DNA of 64,000 nucleotides from Alcanivoracaceae bacterium (GTDB lineage: Bacteria > Pseudomonadota > Gammaproteobacteria > Pseudomonadales > Alcanivoracaceae), in NCBI GenBank assembly GCA_023146255.1, contig JAGLCJ010000013.1:1-64000 (forward strand), in the 5' to 3' direction. The translations under genes and the position numbers were made by a program. The notes beneath the pieces were generated by a model that did no database searches, was not told the DNA's origin, and saw only the letters and a list, made by a program, of their open reading frames with translations. Positions 25,105 through 34,449 of this stretch are shown here, piece after piece; the first letter of the stretch is position 1; every line of letters starts with the position of its first letter.

Positions 25105-25662
25105 TCAGTGCGGCTGTGCTTTCAGCCCGCCAAGAAACAGCAAACGTTTTACGGTCAGCGCCACCAGCGGAAAGCTGAGCACATAACAGATCGCCACAGT
25201 GACTCCGATGCCGGGCACCATCATGTAAGCCAGCGCCGCACCAAGTGCGGAATCCAGTTGATCCATGGCGAGGAACAGACGCCGGTTTTTCTCCGGTGTG
25301 GCACCGGCGGCAATGCCGAGCCGGCGTTTGATAAACGAGTTCGGCAGTTCTGCCAGCACATAACCCAATCCACCGCACAGGCCGGCGAGCCATAACGGGC
25401 TTGTAGCAAACGGCGAATGCCAGCCGAGCTGTTGCCAGAGTTGCTCTGCCGGCCACAACAGGCAGGCGCCGATGGCGGTCAGCGACGGCATCAGCACCAT
25501 GCCACGCCAGGTCTTGTTGGCGCCAAACAGGTTGATGGCGATTGGCCGACGTAATGCAGGCAGCCAGTTATTCCGCACGGCCAGCATATGCAGCACGCCG
25601 CCGAACACGATTGGCAGCTGTAACCACAGTGCGGCGACGAGCATGTCGAAAACCGTTACCAC
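25105..25662 (-). CDS. CarS-like (CDP-archaeol synthase family) CTP-dependent cytidylyltransferase
   Basis: A 185-residue membrane protein with about five helices. Two conserved regions of the CarS/CdsA superfamily are visible: NLFGANKTWRGMV (about 45-57), like the GxxKTWRG of CDP-archaeol synthase, and ELPNSFIKRRLGI...DQLDSALGAAL (about 105-145) with the metal-binding Asp pair. The family transfers CMP from CTP to a lipid phosphate. The start (25662) overlaps the end of the CDP-alcohol transferase gene, so the two form a consecutive activate-then-transfer pair. The lipid substrate is not known; bacterial members occur outside archaeal-type lipid pathways. Confidence 0.82.
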   Translation of the reverse strand: MVTVFDMLVAALWLQLPIVFGGVLHMLAVRNNWLPALRRPIAINLFGANKTWRGMVLMPSLTAIGACLLWPAEQLWQQLGWHSPFATSPLWLAGLCGGLGYVLAELPNSFIKRRLGIAAGATPEKNRRLFLAMDQLDSALGAALAYMMVPGIGVTVAICYVLSFPLVALTVKRLLFLGGLKAQPH

Positions 25663-26285
25663 GACAGTTCACCAGCGCGACTTGCCAGTACGGCAAACAG
25701 GGCTGCACCGCCGAGGGTCAGCAGCAGAATCTGCCACAGCGCGGTGAACTTGAAGAACGGTTTTTTCCAGAGCATGGCAAAACTGAATGCCGGCAGCACG
25801 ACCATCAGCATCGCGGTGACGATGTTTGCCGGGATAAACCGGTTCAGTAGCAGACTGCCGCCGAGAATAAACAGGCTCCAGAACACCGGCATGCCGATAT
25901 AGGCCGGTTTGCCGCTGGCAGTTTCGGTGGTGCCGGCCTGATTGAACACCGCCAGACGAATGCAGCCGCAGGCAATCATTAACGGCAACAGCAATGCCGA
26001 CCAGCTTGTCATCAAGCTGTGATGCCAGATCAGGGCTGGCGCGACCAGATACACCAGCACATCCATAAAGCCATCCAGATAACGGCCGAACTCGCGCAGC
26101 ACACCACGCTGCCGTGCCCAGATGCCGTCGAGGGCATCGGCCAGCATGGCAACAAACAGTACCGCAGTTGCCAGCAACGGTTTGCTGTGCAGGGTCAGCC
26201 ACAGCGCAAGACTGACGCTGAACACGCCGCTCAGGGTTAACAGATCAACGCGATTAAGACGAACAATCAGATGTTGTCCGGACAT
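25656..26285 (-). CDS. CDP-alcohol phosphatidyltransferase family protein
   Basis: A 209-residue integral membrane enzyme with about six helices. The signature DALDGIWARQRGVLREFGRYLDGFMD (residues about 50-75) matches D-x2-DG-x2-AR-x8-G-x3-D-x3-D, the dimetal site that transfers a phospho-lipid group from a CDP-activated donor to an alcohol. It overlaps both the upstream ligase gene and the downstream CarS-like gene. The natural reading is that the CarS-like enzyme makes a CDP-lipid and this enzyme places it on a head-group alcohol. Neither substrate is identifiable. Confidence 0.9.
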   Translation of the reverse strand: MSGQHLIVRLNRVDLLTLSGVFSVSLALWLTLHSKPLLATAVLFVAMLADALDGIWARQRGVLREFGRYLDGFMDVLVYLVAPALIWHHSLMTSWSALLLPLMIACGCIRLAVFNQAGTTETASGKPAYIGMPVFWSLFILGGSLLLNRFIPANIVTAMLMVVLPAFSFAMLWKKPFFKFTALWQILLLTLGGAALFAVLASRAGELSW

Positions 26286-27892
26286 GTCGTCTCCGTTGTC
26301 AGAATACGGTGCGGCTGCTGCCCGCGCGCCAGTCGTTGTCGCAACGCCGGCCGATCAATCTTGCTGTTGTGACGGCGATCCATCGGCAGGGCACGGGTGA
26401 TATGTAATTGCAGTGTATTGATCTGCATGGACGTCATCACGTGCTGCAGGGCGTTCAGCAGCTGCGGCGTCAGTTTCTGCTCCAGCACCAAAAATACGGC
26501 GATCGCGTTATCCTGTTGCACCAGTGCGGCGCGATGCACCTCCGGGCGTCTTTCGATAACGATTTCAAACGGAAACACGTCAAAGCTACCGGCGCCGGTG
26601 TGAATGCGATCCTTGACCCGGCCGGCCAGCCACAGTCGTCCCTGTGCATCCAGCCAGCCGGTATCGCCAGTGCGATGCCAGACCAGTCCATCAGCGCAGG
26701 CAATCTTGTTCTCGCGATCCGCCTCCGGGTTGTCGACATAACCTTTCAGCACATGCGCGCCGCGCACCAGAATCTCGCCGCACTGGCCCGGCTCGACTCT
26801 GGCTGCTTCCACGGCCTGCTCGTTATCCAGTGGCAGCGCTGGATTCACTAACGCCAGTTCGCACCCCGGCGCTGGCGGGCCGACCAGATAACCATCCTGC
26901 TCGGCGGCGGCCAAAGCCTGATCCAGTTCGATATCGCTGACCGGCTCGGCTTCGGTGGAACCGTAAACAATACGGATGCGGGCGAACGGAAAGGCACGGC
27001 GGAACAATTCCTGCCGGGTTTCCGACACCGCCGCGCCACCGATCACAATGTCGCGCAGGAAGCGGGCTTTTTTCGGTGCCTTCAACGCCGCTCTGGCGAC
27101 ATTTTCCATCCACGCCGGTGCGCCGCTCAGGCGGGTCACGCGCATATCGCGAATCGCCTCCAGTGCAGCACGGCCATCGCCCTGCGCCGGGCGCGCCAGA
27201 TCCAGTGGCGGCATGGCGGTGGTCATGCCGCAGCAGAGATTGTGCAACACCAGCACCGGGAAGCAGGGCATGTCGATATCGCCGGGCTCGTCCGGCCAGT
27301 GATGACGGATGGCCTGATGCTGGGCGATCAGGCTCCCATGGGTACGATTGGCGCCCTTGGGTTTGCCGGTGCTGCCGGAAGTAAAAGTGATCAGACCAAA
27401 ATCCTCTGCGCCCATATCGGCGCTGCGCACCGGTCCGGCGATCCGTTGCAGCTGCTTCAGCGGCCGAAAGCCGGGGCCGCTGCCTTCCAGACAGAAGCGA
27501 TCCAGCGGTCGCAGCGAAGACCACCAGCATGTCAGCCAGAGAATCCGCCGGTGACTGATCAGGGCGCGGGCGCCGGACGCCTGAATGGCGGCCTGGATCA
27601 GAGCGCGTGGCATGCCGGCATCAATAAACACCGGCACCATGCCAAGGCCAAGCAGCGCCAGCGTCAGCGCATACAGTTCGATGCAGGGGCGTAACACGAT
27701 AATGACCCGGTCACCGCGAACGTAACCCTGCTGCAGCAAACCGGTTTGCAATGCGCCCACCCGGGTGAGCAGATCACCAAAGCGGATCTGTTGCAGCGCA
27801 TGCTGACGGCGGCCGCGCATCTGCGGCAGCTGCAGTGCCAGCTGCTGTGGCTGCTGGCGGGCATGGGCAAAGACCGGCTCGCAGAAATTCAT
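26267..27892 (-). CDS. AMP-dependent acyl ligase, OleC-like
   Basis: A 541-residue adenylate-forming enzyme. The P-loop motif A3 is TFTSGSTGKPKGANRTHGSL (about 170-189), with YGSTEAEP and the TGDTGWLDAQGRLWLAGRVKDRI hinge and motif A8, and a late Lys in RHNSKIDRPALRQ. The opening VIIVLRPCIELYALTLALLGLGMVPVFIDAGM resembles olefin beta-lactone synthetase (OleC) and related CoA ligases. It activates a carboxylic acid, giving an acyl-AMP, acyl-CoA or lactone; which one cannot be told. Its ATG overlaps the stop of the GNAT gene. Confidence 0.87.
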   Translation of the reverse strand: MNFCEPVFAHARQQPQQLALQLPQMRGRRQHALQQIRFGDLLTRVGALQTGLLQQGYVRGDRVIIVLRPCIELYALTLALLGLGMVPVFIDAGMPRALIQAAIQASGARALISHRRILWLTCWWSSLRPLDRFCLEGSGPGFRPLKQLQRIAGPVRSADMGAEDFGLITFTSGSTGKPKGANRTHGSLIAQHQAIRHHWPDEPGDIDMPCFPVLVLHNLCCGMTTAMPPLDLARPAQGDGRAALEAIRDMRVTRLSGAPAWMENVARAALKAPKKARFLRDIVIGGAAVSETRQELFRRAFPFARIRIVYGSTEAEPVSDIELDQALAAAEQDGYLVGPPAPGCELALVNPALPLDNEQAVEAARVEPGQCGEILVRGAHVLKGYVDNPEADRENKIACADGLVWHRTGDTGWLDAQGRLWLAGRVKDRIHTGAGSFDVFPFEIVIERRPEVHRAALVQQDNAIAVFLVLEQKLTPQLLNALQHVMTSMQINTLQLHITRALPMDRRHNSKIDRPALRQRLARGQQPHRILTTETTCPDNI

Positions 27893-29019
27893 GCGCTGTC
27901 CGCCAGTGTCTGGCTGAACAGACCGTAGTGATGGGCTTCCTCGCCAAAGCGTGCGGCAAAATTCAGCGAGCGGTTGTCTTCGCGCACCATGGCGCCAGCA
28001 ACATGCTGATAGTGCGGCAGCAGTCGAGCCGTCAGCTCGCAGGACAGGGCGCTGAACAATCCGCCTTCGCGGTAATCCGGATGCACACCACCGGTTTTCG
28101 CCAGTGCCAGTCGCGGTATTGGTAGCTGCGGGAAGTGCTCGGCAAAATTCAGCTCGCTTTCGGCAACCCGGTTACTGTTGCCCTGTTGTAGCAGGGGGCC
28201 ATAGTCAGGAAAGCAAAGGAAGAATCCGGCCAGCCGGTTATCGCGGTCAAACGCGGCGACGGAGCTGTGCGGGCAGAGACGTCGCGCAAAGGGCTCGCCG
28301 CATAGGCGCGAGAAAGTATCAAAATCGATTGAAGAGTAAGCAAAGTTATTGGCAAAGATGGAATCCACCAGCGGATAGATCTGCGCCAGATGGGCACGCC
28401 AGAAGTCTCCATCAATGGTTTCAATTCGGAATTGCTGGTGAACCCGTTCGCGCAGCGGCGCATAGTATTTTTCCACCGCCGGTAGCAGGGCGCGGGTATC
28501 GCGATTGATCCGGGTGGCGTAGCGGTAGCGCAGCGACAGACCATTGGCCTCGAGCAGCGCCGGATAATAGTCGGGGCTGAAGGGCTCGCCGGGAAACGGC
28601 GGCGCATCGAACTGGTCGAGGCGAATCCGGTACTGGCCGAAGGTGGTGAAATTGATCGGCCCGTATATCTGGCTAACACCGAGATCATGTGCCCACTGGC
28701 GCAGCCCGTTGAAAAGCGGCGCGCTGATGCTGGCATCGTCAACCGATTCGAAGTAACCAAAGAAAATTGCCGGCGCGCCATCAACCCGCAGGGACGGATT
28801 GAAGAATCCGGCCAGCCGTGCCTGATCGCCATTGACGCCAAGCCAGGCGCGCCCTTGCAGGAACCAGGGGTTGGCGGCGCTGAATTGCTGACGAATCCCC
28901 GCCTCGGACTCCGCTATCCAGTGTGGCTGATTACGGTAAACCGCTCGCGCCACGGCAAAGAACTGCTCCGGCATCGCCGCGGAGGGATTCCATTCTCCGA
29001 ACTCAGGCGGCGTCATCAT
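27889..29019 (-). CDS. GNAT-like N-acyltransferase
   Basis: A 376-residue protein with a bipartite GNAT arrangement. A degenerate N-terminal half (FFAVARAVYRNQPHW, YGPINFTTFGQYRIRLDQF) precedes a C-terminal half with the acetyl-CoA binding-type motif ALAKTGGVHPDYREGGLFSAL (about 306-326). It resembles large uncharacterised proteobacterial GNAT proteins. There is no signal peptide. The start has GGAAGAT upstream and overlaps the phosphotransferase gene by 17 bases; the end overlaps the ligase start. In context it could acylate an amine or alcohol of the cluster's product with the acid activated by the ligase. Confidence 0.75.
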   Translation of the reverse strand: MMTPPEFGEWNPSAAMPEQFFAVARAVYRNQPHWIAESEAGIRQQFSAANPWFLQGRAWLGVNGDQARLAGFFNPSLRVDGAPAIFFGYFESVDDASISAPLFNGLRQWAHDLGVSQIYGPINFTTFGQYRIRLDQFDAPPFPGEPFSPDYYPALLEANGLSLRYRYATRINRDTRALLPAVEKYYAPLRERVHQQFRIETIDGDFWRAHLAQIYPLVDSIFANNFAYSSIDFDTFSRLCGEPFARRLCPHSSVAAFDRDNRLAGFFLCFPDYGPLLQQGNSNRVAESELNFAEHFPQLPIPRLALAKTGGVHPDYREGGLFSALSCELTARLLPHYQHVAGAMVREDNRSLNFAARFGEEAHHYGLFSQTLADSA

Positions 29020-31717
29020 TATCTTCCGCCCGGGTCACAATGCCACTGGCACCATCCATGCGGACCTGCTCCTGATCGCGCAGAATCCGGGTGATGTCCG
29101 GGATGCCGACAATCGCCGGGATGCCGAGCTCGCGCGCCACCACGGCCGAGTGCGACAGCGTCGAACCACGTTCCACCAGAATGCCGCCGGCAGTAGGGAA
29201 CAGCGGTGCCCAGCCCGGATCGGTGCGCACCGTGCAGAGAATCTGGCCGTTCAGGTTCAGCTCGTCATCCGGCGAGAAAATCAGTCGCACCGGTGCATCG
29301 ACAATGCCGGGATAACAACCGATGCCGCGAAGCTGACCGCTCTCGTCCATTTCCGCGCGCGCATGCGGATAGTGATATTCGTCATACAGATAGGGCACGC
29401 CGCGTGTATGGAAATGATGCGGCGGCTCCTCGTTCTGATAGCCGGCATATTCCTCGCGGCGGGCATTGACCAGCGAGCGAAAACGGGTCTGGATGCCGCG
29501 GCCATCTTGCCAGGCATACAGCTCGTCAAGGCTCAGCCAGAAGATGTCGCGGCCGTCATCGAGTTCGCCGTAGAACTGCAGTTGCCGGCCGACTTCGAGA
29601 TAAATATCGCGGTACAGGCCGAACATCCGGGTGCGCGCCAAACGCATGTTCTCCCGATTGCGAATGGCGGCGCGGCAACGATCCAGATTGGCGCGGAAGC
29701 GGCGCAGGGCGCGCTTGCCGAATTTTTCTTCCACCAGAGTAAAGGCCTGCTCCTCGGCCTGCTGGCGAAAGCGTGCTTCATTGGCATGCAGTGAGGCCAG
29801 GGTCAGATCGTCACGGCTGAGGAAGTTCTTCAGCACCGCGAACATAAACGAGGCATCCTGACGCAGGGTGATCGACTCCAGCTTCAGCTCGCCCATGGTG
29901 CGATCGCCATAGCGCTCGATGTACTCACCACAGCGCAGATAGAAATCCGGCGCCTGGCACTGCAGGGTTTCCAGCAGCACCCGGTTTTCGGTGCTTTCCA
30001 CCAGTTTGCGCAGATCCGGCTTTGCCCGCAGTTCATCGCACAGGCCAAGCAGGAACTTGGTCGGTTCGGTACTTTCGATGCCTTCCTCCCCGGACAGCAG
30101 ATTGTTCTGCAGCGAATCGATATGCTCGGCGCCGGCCTGCTCCAGCGTGCGCCGGACCCGGCCGTTCATCATCATCACGTAGAAATCGTTGATGATCGGC
30201 GTGGTCCAGTTCTGCAACAGGGTATGGTCGAGCCAGCGGCTTTTCTCCAGCAGCGCGCCGATACTGTGGGTATGCAGATCAGCCCGATTGATCTGCAGAC
30301 AGGTCTGATCAAAGTGCTGGCGGAAAGTGGCAACATTGCGATCCATATTGCGGAAGCCGCGCAGTAGCTGGAACAGCGCCCGCAGTAACTGCGGCAGCCG
30401 CTGCAGCTTCTCTCTCAGACTGAAGTTGCTGTCCTGAACAAACTCGACCGGATCGGTCAGGCCCATCATCCGTTCCATGTCTGACTTGTTGGCCGAGAAC
30501 GAGGGCAGGAACAGCAGGCCGCGATACCAGTTATTGATGTTGTAATAGACCCGGCCACGGATCAGGCCGAGCATGTTGTCGAGCATTGACCGGTGATTCT
30601 GGATTTCCTGTTCGGACACGCCAAGCAGGCGCATGGTCTGTTCGTAAACCGTGGCATAGGCGCGCGCCGCGAACGAGAACGTCAACGGCGTGGTAACGCC
30701 GCAGTAGGATTCCTGAATATTGGAATTATCCCAGACCACCAGCGGCTGACTGGCGTCAATGGCGCGTGGCAGGCGGGTGATCGGTCGGGTTTGCAGGATG
30801 TACCAGTTGTCACCCTTGCGAGCCCACTCAATATCCTGCGGTGCGCCGCAGCGCCGGGCAATATCACGACCGAGGTCGCGCAGCGCCAGAATCTCCGGTG
30901 ACTGCAGCACCGGCTGATTACGCTCGGCTTCGGCAATGCTCTGCTCGCGAGTGCCATGACCACGCTCGTGATCAAACACAAGACAAACATCCTTTTCACG
31001 AATCTCGGCTGCGATGTCAGCGGAGAATAGCGATACGGTGTATTCGTCGGTGTTGCACAGTCCCGAGACGATGCCTTCGCCACAGCCCCAGGTGGCGCTG
31101 ATCAATGCCTGCTGGCGGTTGCCGTTGCCGGGATGGGCGGTAAACATGACCCCGGCAGCATCGGCATCAATCATCCTCTGGATAATCACTGCGGCGGCGA
31201 TGTGACTGACCGGCAAACCTTTCTGAATACGGTACTGCAGGGCACGCGGATTGAAGGCGCTGGCCATCACGCCGATCACTGCATTGGCGATATCCTGCTC
31301 ACCACGGCAGTACAGGAAGGAGTCCATCTGTCCGGCAAATGACGCGCCAGCGGCGTCTTCACCGACCACAGAAGAGCGCACCGCAAACAGTTCGGTTGTC
31401 AGCAGATCGTTGCTGATGGCATCACCGATTTGCTGCAGCAGTTCAGACTGCAGCGTCAATTCGCCAATACGCTGATGGATATCACTGGCGGTTTTCAGAA
31501 CGGCCGCGTTGTCGTGAATATCCAGCGCGGCGATGGATTCGTCGATCCAGGCTTGCAGAGGCGCCAGCTGCTGACGAAACGCATCGGTGGTCAACACCCA
31601 CCATTGCGGCACCGGAAAGCCATGGCGACTGAGCCAGGCCAGCTGTCTTGCCTTGCCACCGATTGTTTCTTCGCCAAGCGCCACTGCGCCGGCGCTGCTG
31701 ACCATCAGGTTGTTCAC
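29003..31717 (-). CDS. PEP-synthase-like phosphotransferase (PPDK_N plus phosphohistidine domain)
   Basis: A 904-residue protein starting at a GTG (31717) with AGGAG seven bases upstream and GTGA overlap with the previous stop. Residues 1-320 form an ATP-grasp PPDK_N domain (AVRSSVVGEDAAGASFAGQMDSFL; DIEWARKGDNWYILQTRPIT). The C-terminus is the swivelling phosphohistidine domain with GSTLSHSAVVAREL (His856). A large central region (about 330-780) replaces the PEP/pyruvate barrel of true PEP synthase. This three-part plan is that of rifampin phosphotransferase and PigC-type enzymes, which pass phosphate from ATP through His to a product or use it for condensation. It probably phosphorylates, or ligates, an intermediate of the cluster. 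Confidence 0.85.
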   Translation of the reverse strand: MNNLMVSSAGAVALGEETIGGKARQLAWLSRHGFPVPQWWVLTTDAFRQQLAPLQAWIDESIAALDIHDNAAVLKTASDIHQRIGELTLQSELLQQIGDAISNDLLTTELFAVRSSVVGEDAAGASFAGQMDSFLYCRGEQDIANAVIGVMASAFNPRALQYRIQKGLPVSHIAAAVIIQRMIDADAAGVMFTAHPGNGNRQQALISATWGCGEGIVSGLCNTDEYTVSLFSADIAAEIREKDVCLVFDHERGHGTREQSIAEAERNQPVLQSPEILALRDLGRDIARRCGAPQDIEWARKGDNWYILQTRPITRLPRAIDASQPLVVWDNSNIQESYCGVTTPLTFSFAARAYATVYEQTMRLLGVSEQEIQNHRSMLDNMLGLIRGRVYYNINNWYRGLLFLPSFSANKSDMERMMGLTDPVEFVQDSNFSLREKLQRLPQLLRALFQLLRGFRNMDRNVATFRQHFDQTCLQINRADLHTHSIGALLEKSRWLDHTLLQNWTTPIINDFYVMMMNGRVRRTLEQAGAEHIDSLQNNLLSGEEGIESTEPTKFLLGLCDELRAKPDLRKLVESTENRVLLETLQCQAPDFYLRCGEYIERYGDRTMGELKLESITLRQDASFMFAVLKNFLSRDDLTLASLHANEARFRQQAEEQAFTLVEEKFGKRALRRFRANLDRCRAAIRNRENMRLARTRMFGLYRDIYLEVGRQLQFYGELDDGRDIFWLSLDELYAWQDGRGIQTRFRSLVNARREEYAGYQNEEPPHHFHTRGVPYLYDEYHYPHARAEMDESGQLRGIGCYPGIVDAPVRLIFSPDDELNLNGQILCTVRTDPGWAPLFPTAGGILVERGSTLSHSAVVARELGIPAIVGIPDITRILRDQEQVRMDGASGIVTRAEDNDDAA

Positions 31718-34449
31718 AGATCGACTCCTTCAAGGGTCAGCAGGTGGCGGAAGTTATGCTGTACCCGCTCCATAAAGCGGTAGTGACGGAAAGTGTGGGC
31801 CATCACATACATGGGCATGCGGTTGATCAGCAGGTCGAATACCGACAGCTGATAGCCCTGGCGCCACATGGCAGCATCAATCGATTTTCCGCTGTGACGC
31901 TCAAGCTCAGTGCGGTGCAGCTCGATCCAGAACTCCAGCTTCTCCGGCTCAAGCTCGCCGTTCAGGGTAAATGCCAGCAGTTCGGCGAGGTCATGCTGTG
32001 GCAGGTGCAAGGTGGCCAGTTCCCAGTCATAGGCACACAGGCGCAGGCCATCACCGGTTCGGCGGAAGGCGATATTGCGCGGATTGAAGTCATTATGGAT
32101 CAGCGTACGTGGCATCTTCTCGATGCAGCTCCACCAGTTTTCCATTTCGCCAAGACGATTGCGGAACGCGTCGAGATTTTCCCGCGAGAACCACTCCGGG
32201 AACTCCTGCTGTGAATGTACCGCGAGCATCTCCCACAGGCGCCGTTTTTCCACCATGCTGTCAAGAGTCGGATAATCCAGCGCCCACGGCTGCTCCAGCA
32301 GTTCCTGTTCGCGGTCGTACCAGATGCTGTGCACTTCGGCGATACCGCAGATGGCAGCATGCAGATGCTCATCGGTCCAGCCGGAGGTGTCATCGGCAGA
32401 GTCCATCAGCTCCAGGCCCTGAAGCTTTTCCTCGACGATCACGTAGGCCTCGCGCTCCGGGTCCATCAGGGTGCCGTAGACTTTTGGTGCGTTGCGGGTA
32501 AAGCGCGGGTCCTGCTGGCTCATCACCAGCAGCTCGCGGACATGGCAGCCACTGAAGCCGAGCTTGTGCCGGAAGCGATTGAATTCCTGTGCCAGACGGG
32601 CATCGCACATGGCCGCCATGCTGTTCAGCATGAGGATCACTTCGGCATCCAGTGGTTTGACCTTGACCATCACATCCACTGGCTTGCCTATTGCAGATTG
32701 CAAGCGATAGGGAAAGTGACCGACCAGTTTGTTGATGCGATGCGCCGTCAGTTCGGTAATGATCGATGAACCAAGTGCATTTATCGGTAGCGGTTCGCAA
32801 CCGATGATCTCGGCAAGGCTTTGCTGGCAGCTGCGCTGGAAAAATGCCAGATCCAGATCCTTCAGTTTCAGCCAGTCCACCGGGCGATTGCGGCCGAGCT
32901 TCTCGTGGGCGCGGGCGAACTGGTCACTGGCAATGGCGGCCAGGGTGGAAAGATCCAGTGCCAGGCAGTATGAGGCAATGATTTCCGCCAGCTTGCCGGC
33001 TTTGCCCGGTCCGGCGCAGCCCATGATCTGCAGGCATTCTTTCTGCTGCGGCAGGTTAGTGCCGCCGCCGACCGTACCGATCACCAGACTTGGCAGGGTC
33101 ATGGCCGCATAGATATCACCTTCATCGGTGAGTTCAAGATGCAGCTGCGCCAGCGATGATTCATGCACACAGGCGATGTCCTGGCCGGTGGCGGTAAACA
33201 TGGCAGCGATAACATTGGCGACATTGATGTTGATACCGACCATGCCTGCCGCAGTGCTGCCGGCAAGAAAGGTCCGGAATGCCGCCGCCAGCTGCTGCGG
33301 TTCCACTTTCAGTACTTCGCGGCAGTGCTGTGCTTTCAGCCGGGTTTCGGCGATGACGCGAATGCCGCGGCCCTGCAGGAACGACTGCCAGGTAACTTTC
33401 TTGTCGTTGGACAGGTTGGCTTCCACCAGAAAATTGTCGAACGCCACATCCGGGAATGCCCGCATCTGATCCATGATCCACTGGCAGGCCTGCCAGGTGC
33501 AGGTGGTGGTCATGTTCTGGCCGGCGGCATCGCCGGTACGATAGATAAAGTGCACATGGGCGCTGCGCCCCATCACCTGGGCGCGCAGCTCATGCAGCTC
33601 GGCATAGTTGGAGTAGCGCCGGACAATGGCACTGATTTCCTCGCGATGATCCTCGACCCACGCGGCAAAAAAGAACGCGCTTTCCATGCTGTTCAGGGTG
33701 AAAACCGGCACCCGCATCATGCGCTGTTCCAGCACTCGCGCATGGACGCCACCACTGCGTGTCAGCGCGGTGGCGCCGCGGGTGGCGGAGGCGAGTAGCG
33801 CACCCTCGGAGGTGGCCATCGGCGCGTAGAACAGACCATGACCGTTCTGACCGACCACCAGCATCGGCCCGGCAATGCCCAGTGGTACCTCGACTGCGCC
33901 GATCAGGGCTTCGATATTGCTGACCAGTGACGGTGGATCCAGCCGGGTATCGGCGACGCGATCAAGTGACACACCGGTTTGTTCGCGGACAAAGGCCAGC
34001 CGCTCCTGACGGGCATCTTCGGTATACAGGCCGCGTGCCGGGACTTTTGGCAGATTGGTCAGATCAATATGCCGTTGCTCGCGATTGCCGGGCTGGCTGC
34101 GCAGGACATAACCGATTTCCCAGAGCCGGCGCCGACTGTCATCGTCCGCTGCCGCCAGTATGTACTGCTGCAGCTCCTCATCTTCATCGGCGCGAATCTT
34201 TTCGAGCTGCAGAAAAGCAATGCTGAAGTTGCGACCGCCGAGTTTGAGGACGATGTCGGTGACAATCTGTCCCGGTGCCAGCAGGCAGGCCTGTTTCGCC
34301 AGAAGCAGGCACAGATGATCCTTCGAGACATTTACCGGCAGGGCGCAATAACGTTCGCCAGCCGTGTTGAACTCGACACTGGCGCGGTGTTCCGGGCTGA
34401 ACAGATAGCGCGGCGTGGTGGTGAGGCTGTGAACGCGGGCCGGGATCAT
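31714..34449 (-). CDS. HMG-CoA reductase fused to APH-type kinase
   Basis: A 911-residue fusion starting at ATG 34449 (ATGA overlap with the prenyltransferase stop; another ATG lies at 34461). Residues about 125-525 are a class I HMG-CoA reductase. VEVPLGIAGPM, MATSEG with Glu215, TGDAAGQNM, NDKK with Lys350, EGDIYAAMTLP with Asp445, GTVGGGTNLPQQKEC, and ARAHEKLGRNRP with His515 retain all four catalytic residues. Residues about 585-905 are an aminoglycoside-phosphotransferase-like kinase with HNDFNPRNI (His785, Asp787, Asn792) and YDWE (Asp808). The N-terminal 120 residues are unassigned. Reduction of HMG-CoA to mevalonate followed by phosphorylation in one polypeptide is the simplest reading; a different acyl-CoA is possible. 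Confidence 0.92.
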   Translation of the reverse strand: MIPARVHSLTTTPRYLFSPEHRASVEFNTAGERYCALPVNVSKDHLCLLLAKQACLLAPGQIVTDIVLKLGGRNFSIAFLQLEKIRADEDEELQQYILAAADDDSRRRLWEIGYVLRSQPGNREQRHIDLTNLPKVPARGLYTEDARQERLAFVREQTGVSLDRVADTRLDPPSLVSNIEALIGAVEVPLGIAGPMLVVGQNGHGLFYAPMATSEGALLASATRGATALTRSGGVHARVLEQRMMRVPVFTLNSMESAFFFAAWVEDHREEISAIVRRYSNYAELHELRAQVMGRSAHVHFIYRTGDAAGQNMTTTCTWQACQWIMDQMRAFPDVAFDNFLVEANLSNDKKVTWQSFLQGRGIRVIAETRLKAQHCREVLKVEPQQLAAAFRTFLAGSTAAGMVGININVANVIAAMFTATGQDIACVHESSLAQLHLELTDEGDIYAAMTLPSLVIGTVGGGTNLPQQKECLQIMGCAGPGKAGKLAEIIASYCLALDLSTLAAIASDQFARAHEKLGRNRPVDWLKLKDLDLAFFQRSCQQSLAEIIGCEPLPINALGSSIITELTAHRINKLVGHFPYRLQSAIGKPVDVMVKVKPLDAEVILMLNSMAAMCDARLAQEFNRFRHKLGFSGCHVRELLVMSQQDPRFTRNAPKVYGTLMDPEREAYVIVEEKLQGLELMDSADDTSGWTDEHLHAAICGIAEVHSIWYDREQELLEQPWALDYPTLDSMVEKRRLWEMLAVHSQQEFPEWFSRENLDAFRNRLGEMENWWSCIEKMPRTLIHNDFNPRNIAFRRTGDGLRLCAYDWELATLHLPQHDLAELLAFTLNGELEPEKLEFWIELHRTELERHSGKSIDAAMWRQGYQLSVFDLLINRMPMYVMAHTFRHYRFMERVQHNFRHLLTLEGVDL

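Noticed and set aside
29003..31717. Phosphoenolpyruvate synthase (ppsA) as the identity of the dikinase-like gene
   Set aside because: The C-terminal PEP/pyruvate-binding barrel with its catalytic Cys is missing; the His domain is at the very end instead of in the middle.
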